Translations under genes and position numbers: made by a program
Shown here: positions 50,604 to 59,600 of the stretch, in pieces
Layout: each line of letters starts with the position of its first letter
How positions within the stretch are numbered: the stretch's first letter is position 1
The notes under the pieces: generated by a model
Databases searched by the model: none
Seen by the model: the letters and a program-made list of their open reading frames with translations, nothing else
What the model was told of the DNA's origin: nothing
DNA from: Nonomuraea sp. PA05
GTDB taxonomy: Bacteria; Actinomycetota; Actinomycetes; Streptosporangiales; Streptosporangiaceae
Assembly: GCF_008086045.1 (NCBI RefSeq)
Contig: NZ_VSEY01000010.1
Location: 124,001 to 188,000 of the forward strand
Direction: 5' to 3'
Length of the DNA: 64,000 nt

Positions 50604-52709
50604 TCAGCCGAGCCCGTTGTGCAGGCCCTCGCCCTCCGGTTCGAGCGCGTAGGTGATGCCCGCGTCGATGTCGCTGTCGAACCCGGTGCGGTAGGCCACC
50701 TCGTAGGCGTTGTCACCGAGCAGGTCGCGGGCCTGCTCCTCGCACGTCCGCCGGGCCGCCACCAGGGCGGGGACACCGGCCTGCGCCTGCCCGTGGGTGC
50801 TCCAGATCCGCTGCGCCAGCCCGAGCAGCCGGGCCGCGCGGTGCGCCCGGCCGGCCGCGCCCGCCGCCAGCGCGAGCAGGTCGACCGTCAGGCCCATGCC
50901 GAAGCTGTCGTGCAGCCGCCGCCTGGTGCGCAGCGCCGCCTGACCGTAGGTGACGGCCAGGTCGAGACGCCCGGCGCTCAGCTCGGCCTGGCCGCGCAGG
51001 AAGTCGCCGTACGAGCGCATCGACTGCTCGCCGCACTGCTCGCACAGCGTGCGGGCGTCCTCCAGCACGGCGACGGCCTCCTCGACCCGGCCGTCCGCGG
51101 TGAGGGCGTGCGCCCGGCAGTGCAGGCCGACGAGCTTGGCGACGGTGAGCGGCTCCTCCTCCCACCGGCTCCGGTAGGCGGGCTCCGACTCGGCCATCGC
51201 CTGGATCAGGTCGCCGCGGATCACCCCGGCCATCGCCCTGAGCGCCCTGACGCAGCTCAGCGCGTAGGCGTCGCCGGAGGAAGCGGCGAGCGCGATCTGG
51301 GCGGCGCGCACCTCGGCGGCGTCCGAGTCGCCCTGCGTGGCCGCCAGGTGGCCGTCGGCCCACAGGGCCTGCACGAGCGCCGGGCCCGGCCGGGTGTCCA
51401 GGGCGAAGGCCTGCTGGAGGTAGTGGCGGCCTTCCTTGGCGTAGCCGCAGCCGTGCCAGAAGAACGCCAGTGTGCCGGCCAGCTCCAGCGCGGGCTCGCC
51501 GTCCTTGGCGGCCAGCGCGACCTCCAGGGCGGCGCGCAGGTTGTCGTGCTCGCCGATCATCCGGTCGTACCAGGAGATCTGGCCGGGGCCGAGCCAGCCG
51601 GCGGCGCCCCGCGCGGCCAGTGACAGGTAGTGCTCGCGGTGGCGCTGCTTGAAGCGCTCCTCCTCGCCGAGGTAGCGCAGCCAGCTCGCGCCGTACTCAC
51701 GCAGGGTGTCGAGCATCCGGTAACGCTCGCCCGCGCCGGTCGGCAGCCAGGTCAGGATCGACTCGTCGGCCAGCGCGTCGAGCAGCAGCCCGATGTGGGC
51801 CTCGGGCAGCGCCTCGTCGGCGCACACCTCGCGCACGGCCTCGGAGTCGAAGTCGCCGGCGAACACCGACAGCCGCGCCCACAGCAGCCGCTCGGCGGGC
51901 TCGCACAGCTCGTGGCTCCATCCGATGGCGGTGCGCAGGCCGGGGTGCCAGGGCGGGTCGGCCAGGGCGATCGGGTCGTCGCCGAGCGCCGCGAAGCGGT
52001 CGTCGAGCCGGTCGGCCAGGTGCGCGACGGGCAGGTCGCGCAGCCGCGCCGCGGCCAGCTCGATGGCCAGCGGGATGCCCTCCAGCCGCCTGCACAGCCG
52101 GCCGATGGCCTCCTGGTCCTGGTCGGCGAGGTCGAACTCGGGGATGGTGTCGGTGGCGCGCTCGGCCAGCAGCGCCACCGCGTCGCCGGAGGCGGGCCGC
52201 GCGGAGCCCTCGGGCGGGACGGGCAGCGGATCGACCAGGAGCACCAGCTCGCCGGGGATCGCCAGCGGACGGCGGCCGGTGGCCAGCACGCGCAGCCCCG
52301 GCACCGCGTCGAGCAGCGTGGTGATCGTCCTGGAGCAGGGGCCGGCGAGGTGCTCGCAGGCGTCGAGGACGAGCAGGACCTCCCGGTCGTACAGGTGCTC
52401 GGCCAGCACCTCGGCCATCGGGCGGGTGCTCTGGTCGGTGAGCCTGAGCGCCTTGGCGATCGCGTGCGGCAGCAGCGGGCCGTCGACCAGCGGCGACAGC
52501 TCCACCAGCCAGGCGCCTCCGCTGAACTCGGGCCGCAGGTCGGCGGCGGCACGCAGGGCCAGGCGGGACTTGCCGACACCGCCCACTCCGGTGAGCGTCA
52601 CCAGCCGTGAGCGCCGGCACGCGCGGCGGATCTGGTCGAGCTCGCCGCGACGCCCGATGAGGCTGGTCAACTCCGCCGGAAGGTTGCCTGCCTGCCACTT
52701 GCCTGCCAT
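50604..52709 (-). CDS. STAND-type ATPase regulator lacking an HTH domain
   Basis: The 701-residue protein has an N-terminal NB-ARC-like ATPase (LIGRRGELDQI, Walker A GVGGVGKS, LLVLDACEHL as Walker B, TGRRPL) followed by a helical TPR-like region (from about 400). Proteins of this class usually end in a LuxR or BTAD DNA-binding domain, but this one stops after YALEPEGEGLHNGLG with no HTH, so it either acts through a partner or has lost DNA binding. Start ATG 52709; GTG 52721 is an alternative. It sits within the glycosidase locus. Confidence 0.85.
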   Translation of the reverse strand: MAGKWQAGNLPAELTSLIGRRGELDQIRRACRRSRLVTLTGVGGVGKSRLALRAAADLRPEFSGGAWLVELSPLVDGPLLPHAIAKALRLTDQSTRPMAEVLAEHLYDREVLLVLDACEHLAGPCSRTITTLLDAVPGLRVLATGRRPLAIPGELVLLVDPLPVPPEGSARPASGDAVALLAERATDTIPEFDLADQDQEAIGRLCRRLEGIPLAIELAAARLRDLPVAHLADRLDDRFAALGDDPIALADPPWHPGLRTAIGWSHELCEPAERLLWARLSVFAGDFDSEAVREVCADEALPEAHIGLLLDALADESILTWLPTGAGERYRMLDTLREYGASWLRYLGEEERFKQRHREHYLSLAARGAAGWLGPGQISWYDRMIGEHDNLRAALEVALAAKDGEPALELAGTLAFFWHGCGYAKEGRHYLQQAFALDTRPGPALVQALWADGHLAATQGDSDAAEVRAAQIALAASSGDAYALSCVRALRAMAGVIRGDLIQAMAESEPAYRSRWEEEPLTVAKLVGLHCRAHALTADGRVEEAVAVLEDARTLCEQCGEQSMRSYGDFLRGQAELSAGRLDLAVTYGQAALRTRRRLHDSFGMGLTVDLLALAAGAAGRAHRAARLLGLAQRIWSTHGQAQAGVPALVAARRTCEEQARDLLGDNAYEVAYRTGFDSDIDAGITYALEPEGEGLHNGLG

Positions 52710-52865
52710 CGCGATCGCCACCCATCGGCTTCAGTTGTGACAGCAGCTTGCCTGATACTACCGCGCTCCGTCACTAAAAGTGAGAAAGTCATTACGCCCG
52801 CCGCACACCCGATGCACGTGATGGTGCGCCCGGGTCGCGGGTGACGTCAAGGCGCTCCGGGCCGT

Positions 52866-52898
52866 CGCCGGGCGCGCGTGTGGCTCGCGCGCCCGGCG
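52866..52898. terminator. Hairpin terminator after the discoidin glycosidase operon
   Basis: A perfect 13-bp stem (CGCCGGGCGCGCG with its complement) around TGTGGCT lies 8 bp after the stop of the minus-strand hydrolase gene. Confidence 0.75.
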
Positions 52899-52905
52899 CC
52901 CTGGC

Positions 52906-55900
52906 TCAGGTTCCGTAGGCCTTCACCTCCAGCAGGCCGAGCGAGCTGGTGCCGGTGGCGGTGAGCAGCACCCGCAGGCGGGTGGTCGAGGTCGCGGTGA
53001 AGGTGACGTTGTTGTAGGCGCCCTTGGTCAGCGTGTACGCCGAAGCGCCCGGCACGTCCACGTACGCGCTGCCGTTCCAGTACTGCAGCTTCCACGACGC
53101 GGGCATGTCGATGCCCTGGTCGTCGTCGAAGAAGTACACCTCGGCCCGGTTGAGGGTGCGGGCCGAGGACCAGGTCAGGTCCACCCACTGCTGCCCGGTC
53201 TCCGGCCAGCAGCCCCAGCGCGGGTTGACGGTGTCGTTGGAGGAGGGCGGGTCGATGCCGTCGTTGACCGCGGCCACGCTCTCCCAGGAGGAGGTGTAGG
53301 ACGCGCTCGGCGTGGCCGACGCCGCCAGGTTGGCGGGCGGCTGGACGCCGCCCCGGTTGTACGCCTTGATCTCGGTGAGGCCGGTCCTGGCGCCGGAGGC
53401 GGCCGTGGCCAGCACCCGGATCCGCTGCGCGGTGACGGCGGGGAAGGTCACCACGTTGTAGTTGGCGCGCGGCGCGGCCGGGCTCTTGGCCTGGGAGGGC
53501 ACGCTGACCCAGGCGCTGCCGTTGTGGTACTGCACGTCGTAGGAGGCCGGGGCCCGGTAGGTGGTGCTGGCCGGGCGGCTGTCCTTGAAGTGCAGCCGCA
53601 CCTCGTTGAGCGTGCGGGCGGTTCCGAAGTTGAGCTCGTACCAGTCCTGACCGGCGGTGGTGCCGCCCCAGAACGGCTCGTTGATGGGGTAGCCGTCGAC
53701 GGCGCCGGCGGTGGAGCTGCCCGAGGCGGTGGTGGAGGCCGTGGCGGTGGCGCCGGCGGCCAGGTTGGTGAGGTTGGCGGTCAGGTCGACGCCCGCCTTG
53801 GCCAGCATGTCCACCATGCGGGCGCTGGTGTGGCTGACCTGGCCGGGAGCCTGGAGGCCCGGGACGGCGGCGTTGTGGGTGACGGTGCCGGAGGTGGTGA
53901 CGGCGCCGGTGGCCGGGTCCCAGGTGAACGGCACCAGCGACGACACGGTGGCCGCGCGGCTGCCGTTGACGTAGATGGAGTAGCCCTCGGGCACGCCGGG
54001 GTAGCGGACGACGCCGTCGGCCGGGTCGTCCCAGACGATGGTCAGGTCGGCGTTGCGGTAGCGCAGGTTGTTGACGGTGAAGTGGCTCCAGCCGATGTTG
54101 ATCGGCGAGAGCTCCACCTTGGCGTCGTTGCGCGGCCGCAGCCCGGCGACGTCCTCGACGACGGTCCAGTTGCTGCTGCCCAGGATGTTGTGGTGGATCC
54201 AGGAGCGGTAGGTGATCGAGGAGCCGTTCCAGTCGGCCCAGAACTCGTTGGCGTCGGGCCACTGGGTGTTGCCGTTGACGTACTGCGCCCAGGCGTTCCA
54301 GTAGAGCAGCTTCTTGTACCAGGTCGCGTCGATCCACTCGTTGGGGTAGTTGCGCAGCACCGAGGAGAGCAGGCGGAACTGCACGGTGGAGTTGATCGTG
54401 GAGAAGTTGTTGCTGCCGGTGCCCGAGGCGGCCTTGTCGGCCTGGTTGGCGGTGTAGAAGGGGAAGATCGGGTACTGCGCCGGGTCGTCGAACAGGCGCA
54501 GGGCCTGCTTGTAGGTGGCGGTGTTGGGGATGGCGCCGACGGCGAACGGGTAGTAGTTGTTGATCTCCTTCCACGGCACCCATTCGTTGGTGGACTTCAG
54601 CCGGTGCTCGAAGAGCTGCCTGCCCGGGTTCCACAGCACGCCGACGATGGCGTTCTGGATCTGGGTGGCCAGGGTGCGCAGCTCGGTGCCCTTGGCCGTG
54701 TTGCCGATCGACTCGTAGGCCTGCGCGGCGGCCAGCGCGCCGCTGTACTGGTAGGCGGCCTCGGCCCGGTCCATGCGGCCCGGCTTCCAGTGGAAGGAGA
54801 CGGCGTCGGCGTCGTTGCCGGTCAGGGCGCCCCAGTCGTACTCGATGAGCTTGTTGTTGTCGGTGTCGTAGTAGGCGAGCTGCCCCTTGACGTCCTGCTC
54901 GGCGTAGCGGGCCAGGTTGGCCGCGATGCCCGGCTGGCCGCCGTGGATCTGGTAGCTCTTCCAGGCCGCCTCGCCGATGTACTGCGTGTAGCTGTTCGAC
55001 CAGTTCTCCGGGTCGCCCGGGTTGTCGAGGAAACGGCCGTTCTTGGAGGTCTGGCCGACGCTCAGCCAGTCGCCGTAGGCGTAGATCGGGTTGCGCAGGT
55101 ACTTCAGGTCGTCGATGTGCATGGGCTGAGTGAGCGCGATCGCGTTGTTGTAGCCCAGCACGCCCTCGGTGGAGGTGGGGAACTGGAAGGTCTGGCCGGG
55201 GATGTCGGCGTCGAGGTGGTTGAAGCGCATCAGCCACCAGCGGTAGTAGACGTTCTTCTTGATGGCCGGCTCAGGCACGTCGATGTAGGGGACGTTCTCG
55301 GCCCACCAGCGGTTGTAGGCGCGCACGTGGGTGGCGAACGCGGTGGCGGCCGAGTAGCCGGCGTAGGCGTCGTACTCGGTGCGGGAGGCCGCGATCTCGT
55401 TGGTCACGAAGCCCATGACGACCTTGACCGTCACCGTGGCGCCGGCGGCGACGGTGACCGAGCGGTTCAGCCCGCCGCTGGAGACCGAGCAGCCGTCGCA
55501 GGTGAGCCTCGGGTAGAGGGTGGTGAGGTTGTTGTAGGCGTTCACCTGGCCGGTCAGCTCACTGCCGGTGCCGCTGGTCGCGTACGGCGAGGTGGCCCTG
55601 ACCTGCAGCGTCGTCGAGGCGGAGCCGCCGTTGGTGATGGCCAGGTTGGCGACGGCCACGTTGTTGTCGGTGATGAACTTGGTCTGGTTGATCGTGATGG
55701 AGCCGCTGGTGTGGCGGCTCTTCCAGTGGCTGGGCGCCTGCCAGCGCGAGGCGACCTGCTCGGTGAACGTGCCGGGCGTGACGGCGACGGTGAAGGCGTT
55801 GTTGTTGCTGATGCTCTCCCAGTACGCGGCCTGCCCGGCGAAGCCGAGGGTGCCGGGCGTGTGCGTCTTCATGAACAGCGCCCGGCCGCGCGTCATGAGC

Positions 55901-56136
55901 CAGGTGCCGGCGGGGTCGTTGCCGGCGCGGGCCAGCAGGCGGTCCATCCAGAAGTCGGTGCCTGAGCTCTCGGCGTCGTAGATGGCCTGCATGTAGTTGC
56001 CGGTCGTGTACGACCCGGGCGGCGCGGGGACGGCCGGGCCGCTGAAGGTGGGGTAGCCGATCGTCTGGTCGGCGTAGGCGGCCGGTGCCGCCACCAGCCC
56101 CAGGACGAGGAGCAGGGCAAACAGCGCGCGTCTCAC
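52906..56136 (-). CDS. Secreted alpha/alpha-barrel glycoside hydrolase with two discoidin (F5/8C) domains
   Basis: The 1076-residue protein has a signal peptide (VRRALFALLLVLGLVAAPAAYA), an N-terminal beta-sandwich, a helical barrel resembling MGH1/GH63-like glycosidases (about 280-680: YYRWWLMRFNHLDADIPG, WNAWAQYVNGNTQWPDANEFWADW) and two C-terminal F5/8-type-C modules (about 790-930 and 935-1075) for glycan binding. The exact GH family and substrate are uncertain. GTG 56136 overlaps the upstream GH43 stop (GTGA), and its GGAGGG ribosome site lies inside that gene, so the two are translationally coupled. Confidence 0.8.
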   Translation of the reverse strand: MRRALFALLLVLGLVAAPAAYADQTIGYPTFSGPAVPAPPGSYTTGNYMQAIYDAESSGTDFWMDRLLARAGNDPAGTWLMTRGRALFMKTHTPGTLGFAGQAAYWESISNNNAFTVAVTPGTFTEQVASRWQAPSHWKSRHTSGSITINQTKFITDNNVAVANLAITNGGSASTTLQVRATSPYATSGTGSELTGQVNAYNNLTTLYPRLTCDGCSVSSGGLNRSVTVAAGATVTVKVVMGFVTNEIAASRTEYDAYAGYSAATAFATHVRAYNRWWAENVPYIDVPEPAIKKNVYYRWWLMRFNHLDADIPGQTFQFPTSTEGVLGYNNAIALTQPMHIDDLKYLRNPIYAYGDWLSVGQTSKNGRFLDNPGDPENWSNSYTQYIGEAAWKSYQIHGGQPGIAANLARYAEQDVKGQLAYYDTDNNKLIEYDWGALTGNDADAVSFHWKPGRMDRAEAAYQYSGALAAAQAYESIGNTAKGTELRTLATQIQNAIVGVLWNPGRQLFEHRLKSTNEWVPWKEINNYYPFAVGAIPNTATYKQALRLFDDPAQYPIFPFYTANQADKAASGTGSNNFSTINSTVQFRLLSSVLRNYPNEWIDATWYKKLLYWNAWAQYVNGNTQWPDANEFWADWNGSSITYRSWIHHNILGSSNWTVVEDVAGLRPRNDAKVELSPINIGWSHFTVNNLRYRNADLTIVWDDPADGVVRYPGVPEGYSIYVNGSRAATVSSLVPFTWDPATGAVTTSGTVTHNAAVPGLQAPGQVSHTSARMVDMLAKAGVDLTANLTNLAAGATATASTTASGSSTAGAVDGYPINEPFWGGTTAGQDWYELNFGTARTLNEVRLHFKDSRPASTTYRAPASYDVQYHNGSAWVSVPSQAKSPAAPRANYNVVTFPAVTAQRIRVLATAASGARTGLTEIKAYNRGGVQPPANLAASATPSASYTSSWESVAAVNDGIDPPSSNDTVNPRWGCWPETGQQWVDLTWSSARTLNRAEVYFFDDDQGIDMPASWKLQYWNGSAYVDVPGASAYTLTKGAYNNVTFTATSTTRLRVLLTATGTSSLGLLEVKAYGT

Positions 56137-57521
56137 GAGAAGGCCCTCCATTCGAGCACGCCGGTCGAGTAGCCGGATCGCGAGGTGATGTTCAGTCGCA
56201 GGCGGGTGGTGCTGACGGGGGTGAACGTGGTGGCGTTGTAGGTGTTGGCCGCCACCCCGCAGCCGGACGCCCCCGGCACGTTGACGTAGGCGCTGCCGTT
56301 CCAGTACTGCACCTGGCAGGAGGCCGGCAGGTCGATGCCCAGGTTGTCGTCGAACCAGTAGACCTCGGACCTGGAGATCGTCTGGGCGGTGGGCCACTGG
56401 TACTCGATCCACTCGGTGCCCTGGTGGTTCCAGTTGCCGTAGGCGCCGTGGCTGTGGTCCTGCGAGTTGGCGGGCGTGTAGCCGTCCTTGATCGCGCCGA
56501 GCGTCTCCCAGGGCGAGACGTAGGAGGTGGACGGGGTGGCGGTGGCGGCCAGGTTGCCCGGGGTCACCGGCCCGCCGGTCTGGACGACCTTCTGCATGGT
56601 GCCGTCGGCGTTGAAGTAGAGCTTGTCGATGGTCACCGAGCGGCGGAAGTTGCCCCCGCCAGGGGCCGCGGCGTTGTGGTAGACCATGTACCACTGGCCC
56701 TTGAACTCGATGATCGCCGGGTGGTTCGTGGTCGAGCTGACCTGGTCGAGCACGACCCCGCGGTGCGTCCACGGGCCCAGCGGGTTGCTCGCCGTGGCGT
56801 ACCGGATGCAGGCGTAGCCGGGCGCCGAGCAGGCCGAGTCGTTGGCCGCGTAGGCGAGGTAGTAGACGCCGTTGCGCTTGAACATCCAGGGGGCCTCCCA
56901 GAAGTTCGACACGCCGCTCGGCGTGATCACCGAACCGTTGATGGAGGTCATGTTGGCGTTGAGCCTGGCCGCGCGCAGGCCGTAGTAGGAGCCCCAGTAC
57001 ATGTAGACCTGGCCGTCGTCGTCGGTGAAGACGGTCGGGTCGATGTTCAGCGGCGAGGAGTTAGGGGTGCTGTCGCTGATCAGCGGGCCGCCGATGGCGT
57101 CGGTGAACGGGCCTGTCGGGCTGTTGCCGACGGCCACGCCGATGTTCATCCAGCCGGGGCCGTTGCCGTTGATCGAGGTGTACCAGTAGTAGCGGCCGTC
57201 GGCGCCGCGCTCGACCTCGCTGGCCCAGGCGTCCAGCCCTGCCCAGGAGAAGTTCGAGATCGACAGCTTGGCGCCCTGGTCGGTGAAGGTGGCGGCGTCG
57301 GTGGAGGAGAAGACGTGCCAGTCGCGCATGACGAAGTTCGTGCCGCCCGAGGGGGCCTCGTCGTGGCCGGTGTAGAGGTACAGGGTGTCGCCCACGACCA
57401 GCGCGGCCGGGTCAGCCGTGTAGATCGCGGTGGTGATCGGCGCGCCCGCCAGCGCGGGCCGGACGTCGGTGAGGAGGAGCAGGAGTGCCGCGGCGATGGC
57501 CGCCGCCCATCGTCGTCTCAT
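56133..57521 (-). CDS. Secreted GH43 glycosidase with C-terminal discoidin-like CBM
   Basis: The 462-residue protein has a signal peptide (1-25), a GH43 five-bladed propeller (about 26-320) with the Asp in YTADPAALVV, the Asp in NIDPTVFTDD and the acid Glu in FWEAPWMF, and a C-terminal F5/8C-like module ending VLEWRAFS that is closely similar to the modules of the next protein. It probably acts on arabinan or arabinoxylan side chains. AAGGGG precedes ATG 57521, and a LacI-like operator lies 20 bp further upstream. Confidence 0.9.
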   Translation of the reverse strand: MRRRWAAAIAAALLLLLTDVRPALAGAPITTAIYTADPAALVVGDTLYLYTGHDEAPSGGTNFVMRDWHVFSSTDAATFTDQGAKLSISNFSWAGLDAWASEVERGADGRYYWYTSINGNGPGWMNIGVAVGNSPTGPFTDAIGGPLISDSTPNSSPLNIDPTVFTDDDGQVYMYWGSYYGLRAARLNANMTSINGSVITPSGVSNFWEAPWMFKRNGVYYLAYAANDSACSAPGYACIRYATASNPLGPWTHRGVVLDQVSSTTNHPAIIEFKGQWYMVYHNAAAPGGGNFRRSVTIDKLYFNADGTMQKVVQTGGPVTPGNLAATATPSTSYVSPWETLGAIKDGYTPANSQDHSHGAYGNWNHQGTEWIEYQWPTAQTISRSEVYWFDDNLGIDLPASCQVQYWNGSAYVNVPGASGCGVAANTYNATTFTPVSTTRLRLNITSRSGYSTGVLEWRAFS

Positions 57522-57540
57522 GTGTTCGCCCCTTGCGGAA

Positions 57541-57554
57541 TGTGAGCGTTAACA
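57541..57554. promoter_or_regulatory. LacI-type operator TGTGAGCGTTAACA
   Basis: The 14-bp imperfect dyad matches five of seven pairs of an ideal inverted repeat with a central CpG, as LacI-family sites have. It lies 20-33 bp before the GH43 start. Further upstream, 57555-57715 holds a CTAAAAGGTTTTCGG stretch and TGCAAACCGCTGCA (57627-57640). Confidence 0.5.
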
Positions 57555-57715
57555 GTGATGACTCGGGACAACCTAAAAGGTTTTCGGGAAAGTAGACCGA
57601 CCACCTGAGGGCTGTCAATCGCTGTCTGCAAACCGCTGCATCACCTTTGACGTGCCACGATGCGAATTCATGACTGCTGATCAGCTAGCGAACGCTTGGT
57701 TACAGTTCAGTATCG

Positions 57716-57733
57716 ACCGAAAAGGCTTTCGGT
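57716..57733. promoter_or_regulatory. Inverted repeat ACCGAAA-N4-TTTCGGT
   Basis: This perfect 7-bp-arm dyad lies 89 bp before the first dioxygenase gene in the 300-bp divergent spacer. It may be an operator for that gene; its GC-poor arms make a terminator less likely. Confidence 0.45.
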
Positions 57734-57821
57734 GACTTCGACACGTGCGCCCGCCTGCGCGGAAAATCCGGCTGATCGTGAGATGTTCCGAGAAGTAGCT
57801 CCTGACCATTGAGGATCTTCC

Positions 57822-58598
57822 GTGGGACACGATCACGAGGGCCGGCGGGTCAGCCGCCGGCGGATGATCACTGGAGTCGGCTCGCTCGGGCTCGGCGGCC
57901 TGTTCACCGCCGGCGCGCACGCCACGTCCGAGCCCGACACGTACGCCAAGGCCGACGCGCTGTTCGCCGAGGCCAGGACGTGCTCGCTGGCGCCCAGCGC
58001 GCAGCAGGGCCCCTACTACTTCGAGACGCGCGCGCTGCGCAGCGACCTGCGCGAGGACCGGGAGGGCGTGCGACTGCGCCTGGCGATCAAGGTGCAGGAC
58101 GGCCGGACGTGCCGGCCGCTGCCGGGATCGGTGGTGGAGATCTGGCACTGCGACGCGGCCGGGCTCTACTCGGGCGCGGAGGCGGAGTCGCGCGACGCGC
58201 TGAGCAGCGGCGGCAAGATCTCGATCAGCGCCGGGGAGAAGTTCACCGACATGCGGCCGTCCGACCGGCGGCGCTACCTGCGCGGCGCCCAGGTCGCCGA
58301 CGGCGACGGCATCGTCCGGTTCACCACCGTCTGGCCGGGCTGGTACCCGGGCCGGACGGTGCACGTCCACGTGATGGTGGTCGTGGGCGGCGACCGGGCG
58401 CTGTGCACGGAGCTGATGTTCGACGAGGCGTACAACCGCAAGGTGCTGGCGCTGCCGCCGTACCAGGGGCACGACCAGCCGCGTGACACCTTCAACGGCA
58501 ACGACCCCATCTACAAGGAGGGCATGCTCACGCAGGTCACCGCGGACGGCGACGGCTACCTGGCCGTCATCGTGCTGTCCGCCGGCCCCGACTCATGA
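57822..58598 (+). CDS. Tat-exported intradiol dioxygenase-like protein (copy 1)
   Basis: The 258-residue protein begins MGHDHEGRRVSRRRMITG, a Tat-type signal with an RRR core. The remaining part is an intradiol ring-cleavage dioxygenase fold: GPYYF (Tyr ligand), EIWHCDAAGLYSG, RGAQVADGDG and GWYPGRTVHVHVMV (Tyr and two His), which together bind non-haem Fe(III). It starts at GTG 57822. Downstream lies a paralogue of the same architecture. These exported relatives have unknown aromatic substrates, possibly lignin-derived phenols, given the neighbouring cell-wall hydrolases. Confidence 0.88.
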   Translation: MGHDHEGRRVSRRRMITGVGSLGLGGLFTAGAHATSEPDTYAKADALFAEARTCSLAPSAQQGPYYFETRALRSDLREDREGVRLRLAIKVQDGRTCRPLPGSVVEIWHCDAAGLYSGAEAESRDALSSGGKISISAGEKFTDMRPSDRRRYLRGAQVADGDGIVRFTTVWPGWYPGRTVHVHVMVVVGGDRALCTELMFDEAYNRKVLALPPYQGHDQPRDTFNGNDPIYKEGMLTQVTADGDGYLAVIVLSAGPDS

Positions 58599-58685
58599 GA
58601 ACTTCATTCTGAGCAAAGGCACAGGTAAGAGGCGCCGTCCTACGGTGTGGTCCCAGACAATTCTGGACACACCGGAGGATTTTCA

Positions 58686-59567
58686 GTGGGACACGACCAC
58701 GAGGGCCAGCGAGTCAGCCGCCGTCGCCTGTTCGCCGGCATCAGCTCGATCGGGCTCGGCACCCTGCTGGCGGCCTGCTCCGACTCGGGCACGTCGGCCG
58801 TCACCACGTCCACGGGTGCGACCGTGACGCCGCAGGCCACCACCGCCACCACCAGTGACCTGAGCGCGCTCTTCGAGGGCGCGAACACCTGCGAGCTGAC
58901 CTCCACGACCACGCAGGGCCCGTACTACTTCGACGCCGACAAGGTGCGCGGCGACATCCGCGAGGACCGGCAGGGCGTGCGGCTGCGGGTCGCGATCAAG
59001 GTGCAGGACAGCGAGACGTGCGCGCCGCTCAAGAACGCGGTGGTGGAGATCTGGCACTGCGACGCAGCCGGGCTCTACTCGGGCGCGGAGTCGCTGTCCA
59101 CGGGCGGGGGCGGCAACCCGCCCGGCAACGGCAGCCCGCCCCCGAGCGGCCGTCCCACGGGCGCCCCGCCCAGCGGGGGACCCGGTGGCGGCCAGGACGA
59201 CGGCTCGATGGACCTCACGCCCACGGACGACAAGCGTTACCTGCGCGGCGCCCAGGTCACCAACGCCGAGGGCGTCGTCGAGTTCACCACCATCTGGCCG
59301 GGCTGGTACCGGGGGCGCACGATCCACATCCACGCCATGGTGCACGTCAGCAACGAGCGGGTGCTGACCACGCAGATGATGTTCGACGAGAAGCTCAACA
59401 GCGTGGTCATGGCCACGGCGCCGTACTCGGCGCACACCGGGCGCGACACGTTCAACGACGGCGACAACATCTACCAGGACGGCATGCTGATGAAGGTCGG
59501 TCAGGAGGGCGACGGTTACGTGGGGGCGATCGTCTTCTCCGCCGACTCTGGTAAGGACGGCATTTAG
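58686..59567 (+). CDS. Tat lipoprotein intradiol dioxygenase-like protein (copy 2)
   Basis: The 293-residue paralogue opens with nearly the same GHDHEGQRVSRRRLFAG Tat signal but has a lipobox LAACS, so it should be lipid-anchored. The iron-binding set is again visible: GPYYF, EIWHCDAAGLYSG, GWYRGRTIHIHAMV. A Gly/Pro-rich insertion (about residues 140-170) distinguishes it from copy 1. The 5-prime regions of both genes are alike over about 50 bp, indicating tandem duplication followed by divergence of anchoring mode. Start GTG 58686. Confidence 0.88.
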   Translation: MGHDHEGQRVSRRRLFAGISSIGLGTLLAACSDSGTSAVTTSTGATVTPQATTATTSDLSALFEGANTCELTSTTTQGPYYFDADKVRGDIREDRQGVRLRVAIKVQDSETCAPLKNAVVEIWHCDAAGLYSGAESLSTGGGGNPPGNGSPPPSGRPTGAPPSGGPGGGQDDGSMDLTPTDDKRYLRGAQVTNAEGVVEFTTIWPGWYRGRTIHIHAMVHVSNERVLTTQMMFDEKLNSVVMATAPYSAHTGRDTFNDGDNIYQDGMLMKVGQEGDGYVGAIVFSADSGKDGI

Positions 59568-59600
59568 ACACGCCGACTCTGACAAGGACGGCAGCTAGAC
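59541..59600 (+). repeat. 31-bp tandem duplication of the dioxygenase 3-prime end
   Basis: GCCGACTCTGGTAAGGACGG (from 59541) and GCCGACTCTGACAAGGACGG (from 59572) begin two near-identical 29-bp segments, each ending TAGAC. The first contains the true stop codon (59565-59567); the second is a non-coding copy that runs into the end of the tetracycline-resistance-like gene. Confidence 0.85.

Noticed and set aside
51470..52740. Plus-strand ORFs opposite the STAND regulator
   Set aside because: Composition is that of an antisense shadow; no motif was found and the minus strand is a convincing ATPase.
53524..55965. 813-codon plus-strand ORF opposite the discoidin glycosidase
   Set aside because: Val/Gly/Arg-rich antisense text without domains; the minus strand encodes a clear secreted hydrolase.
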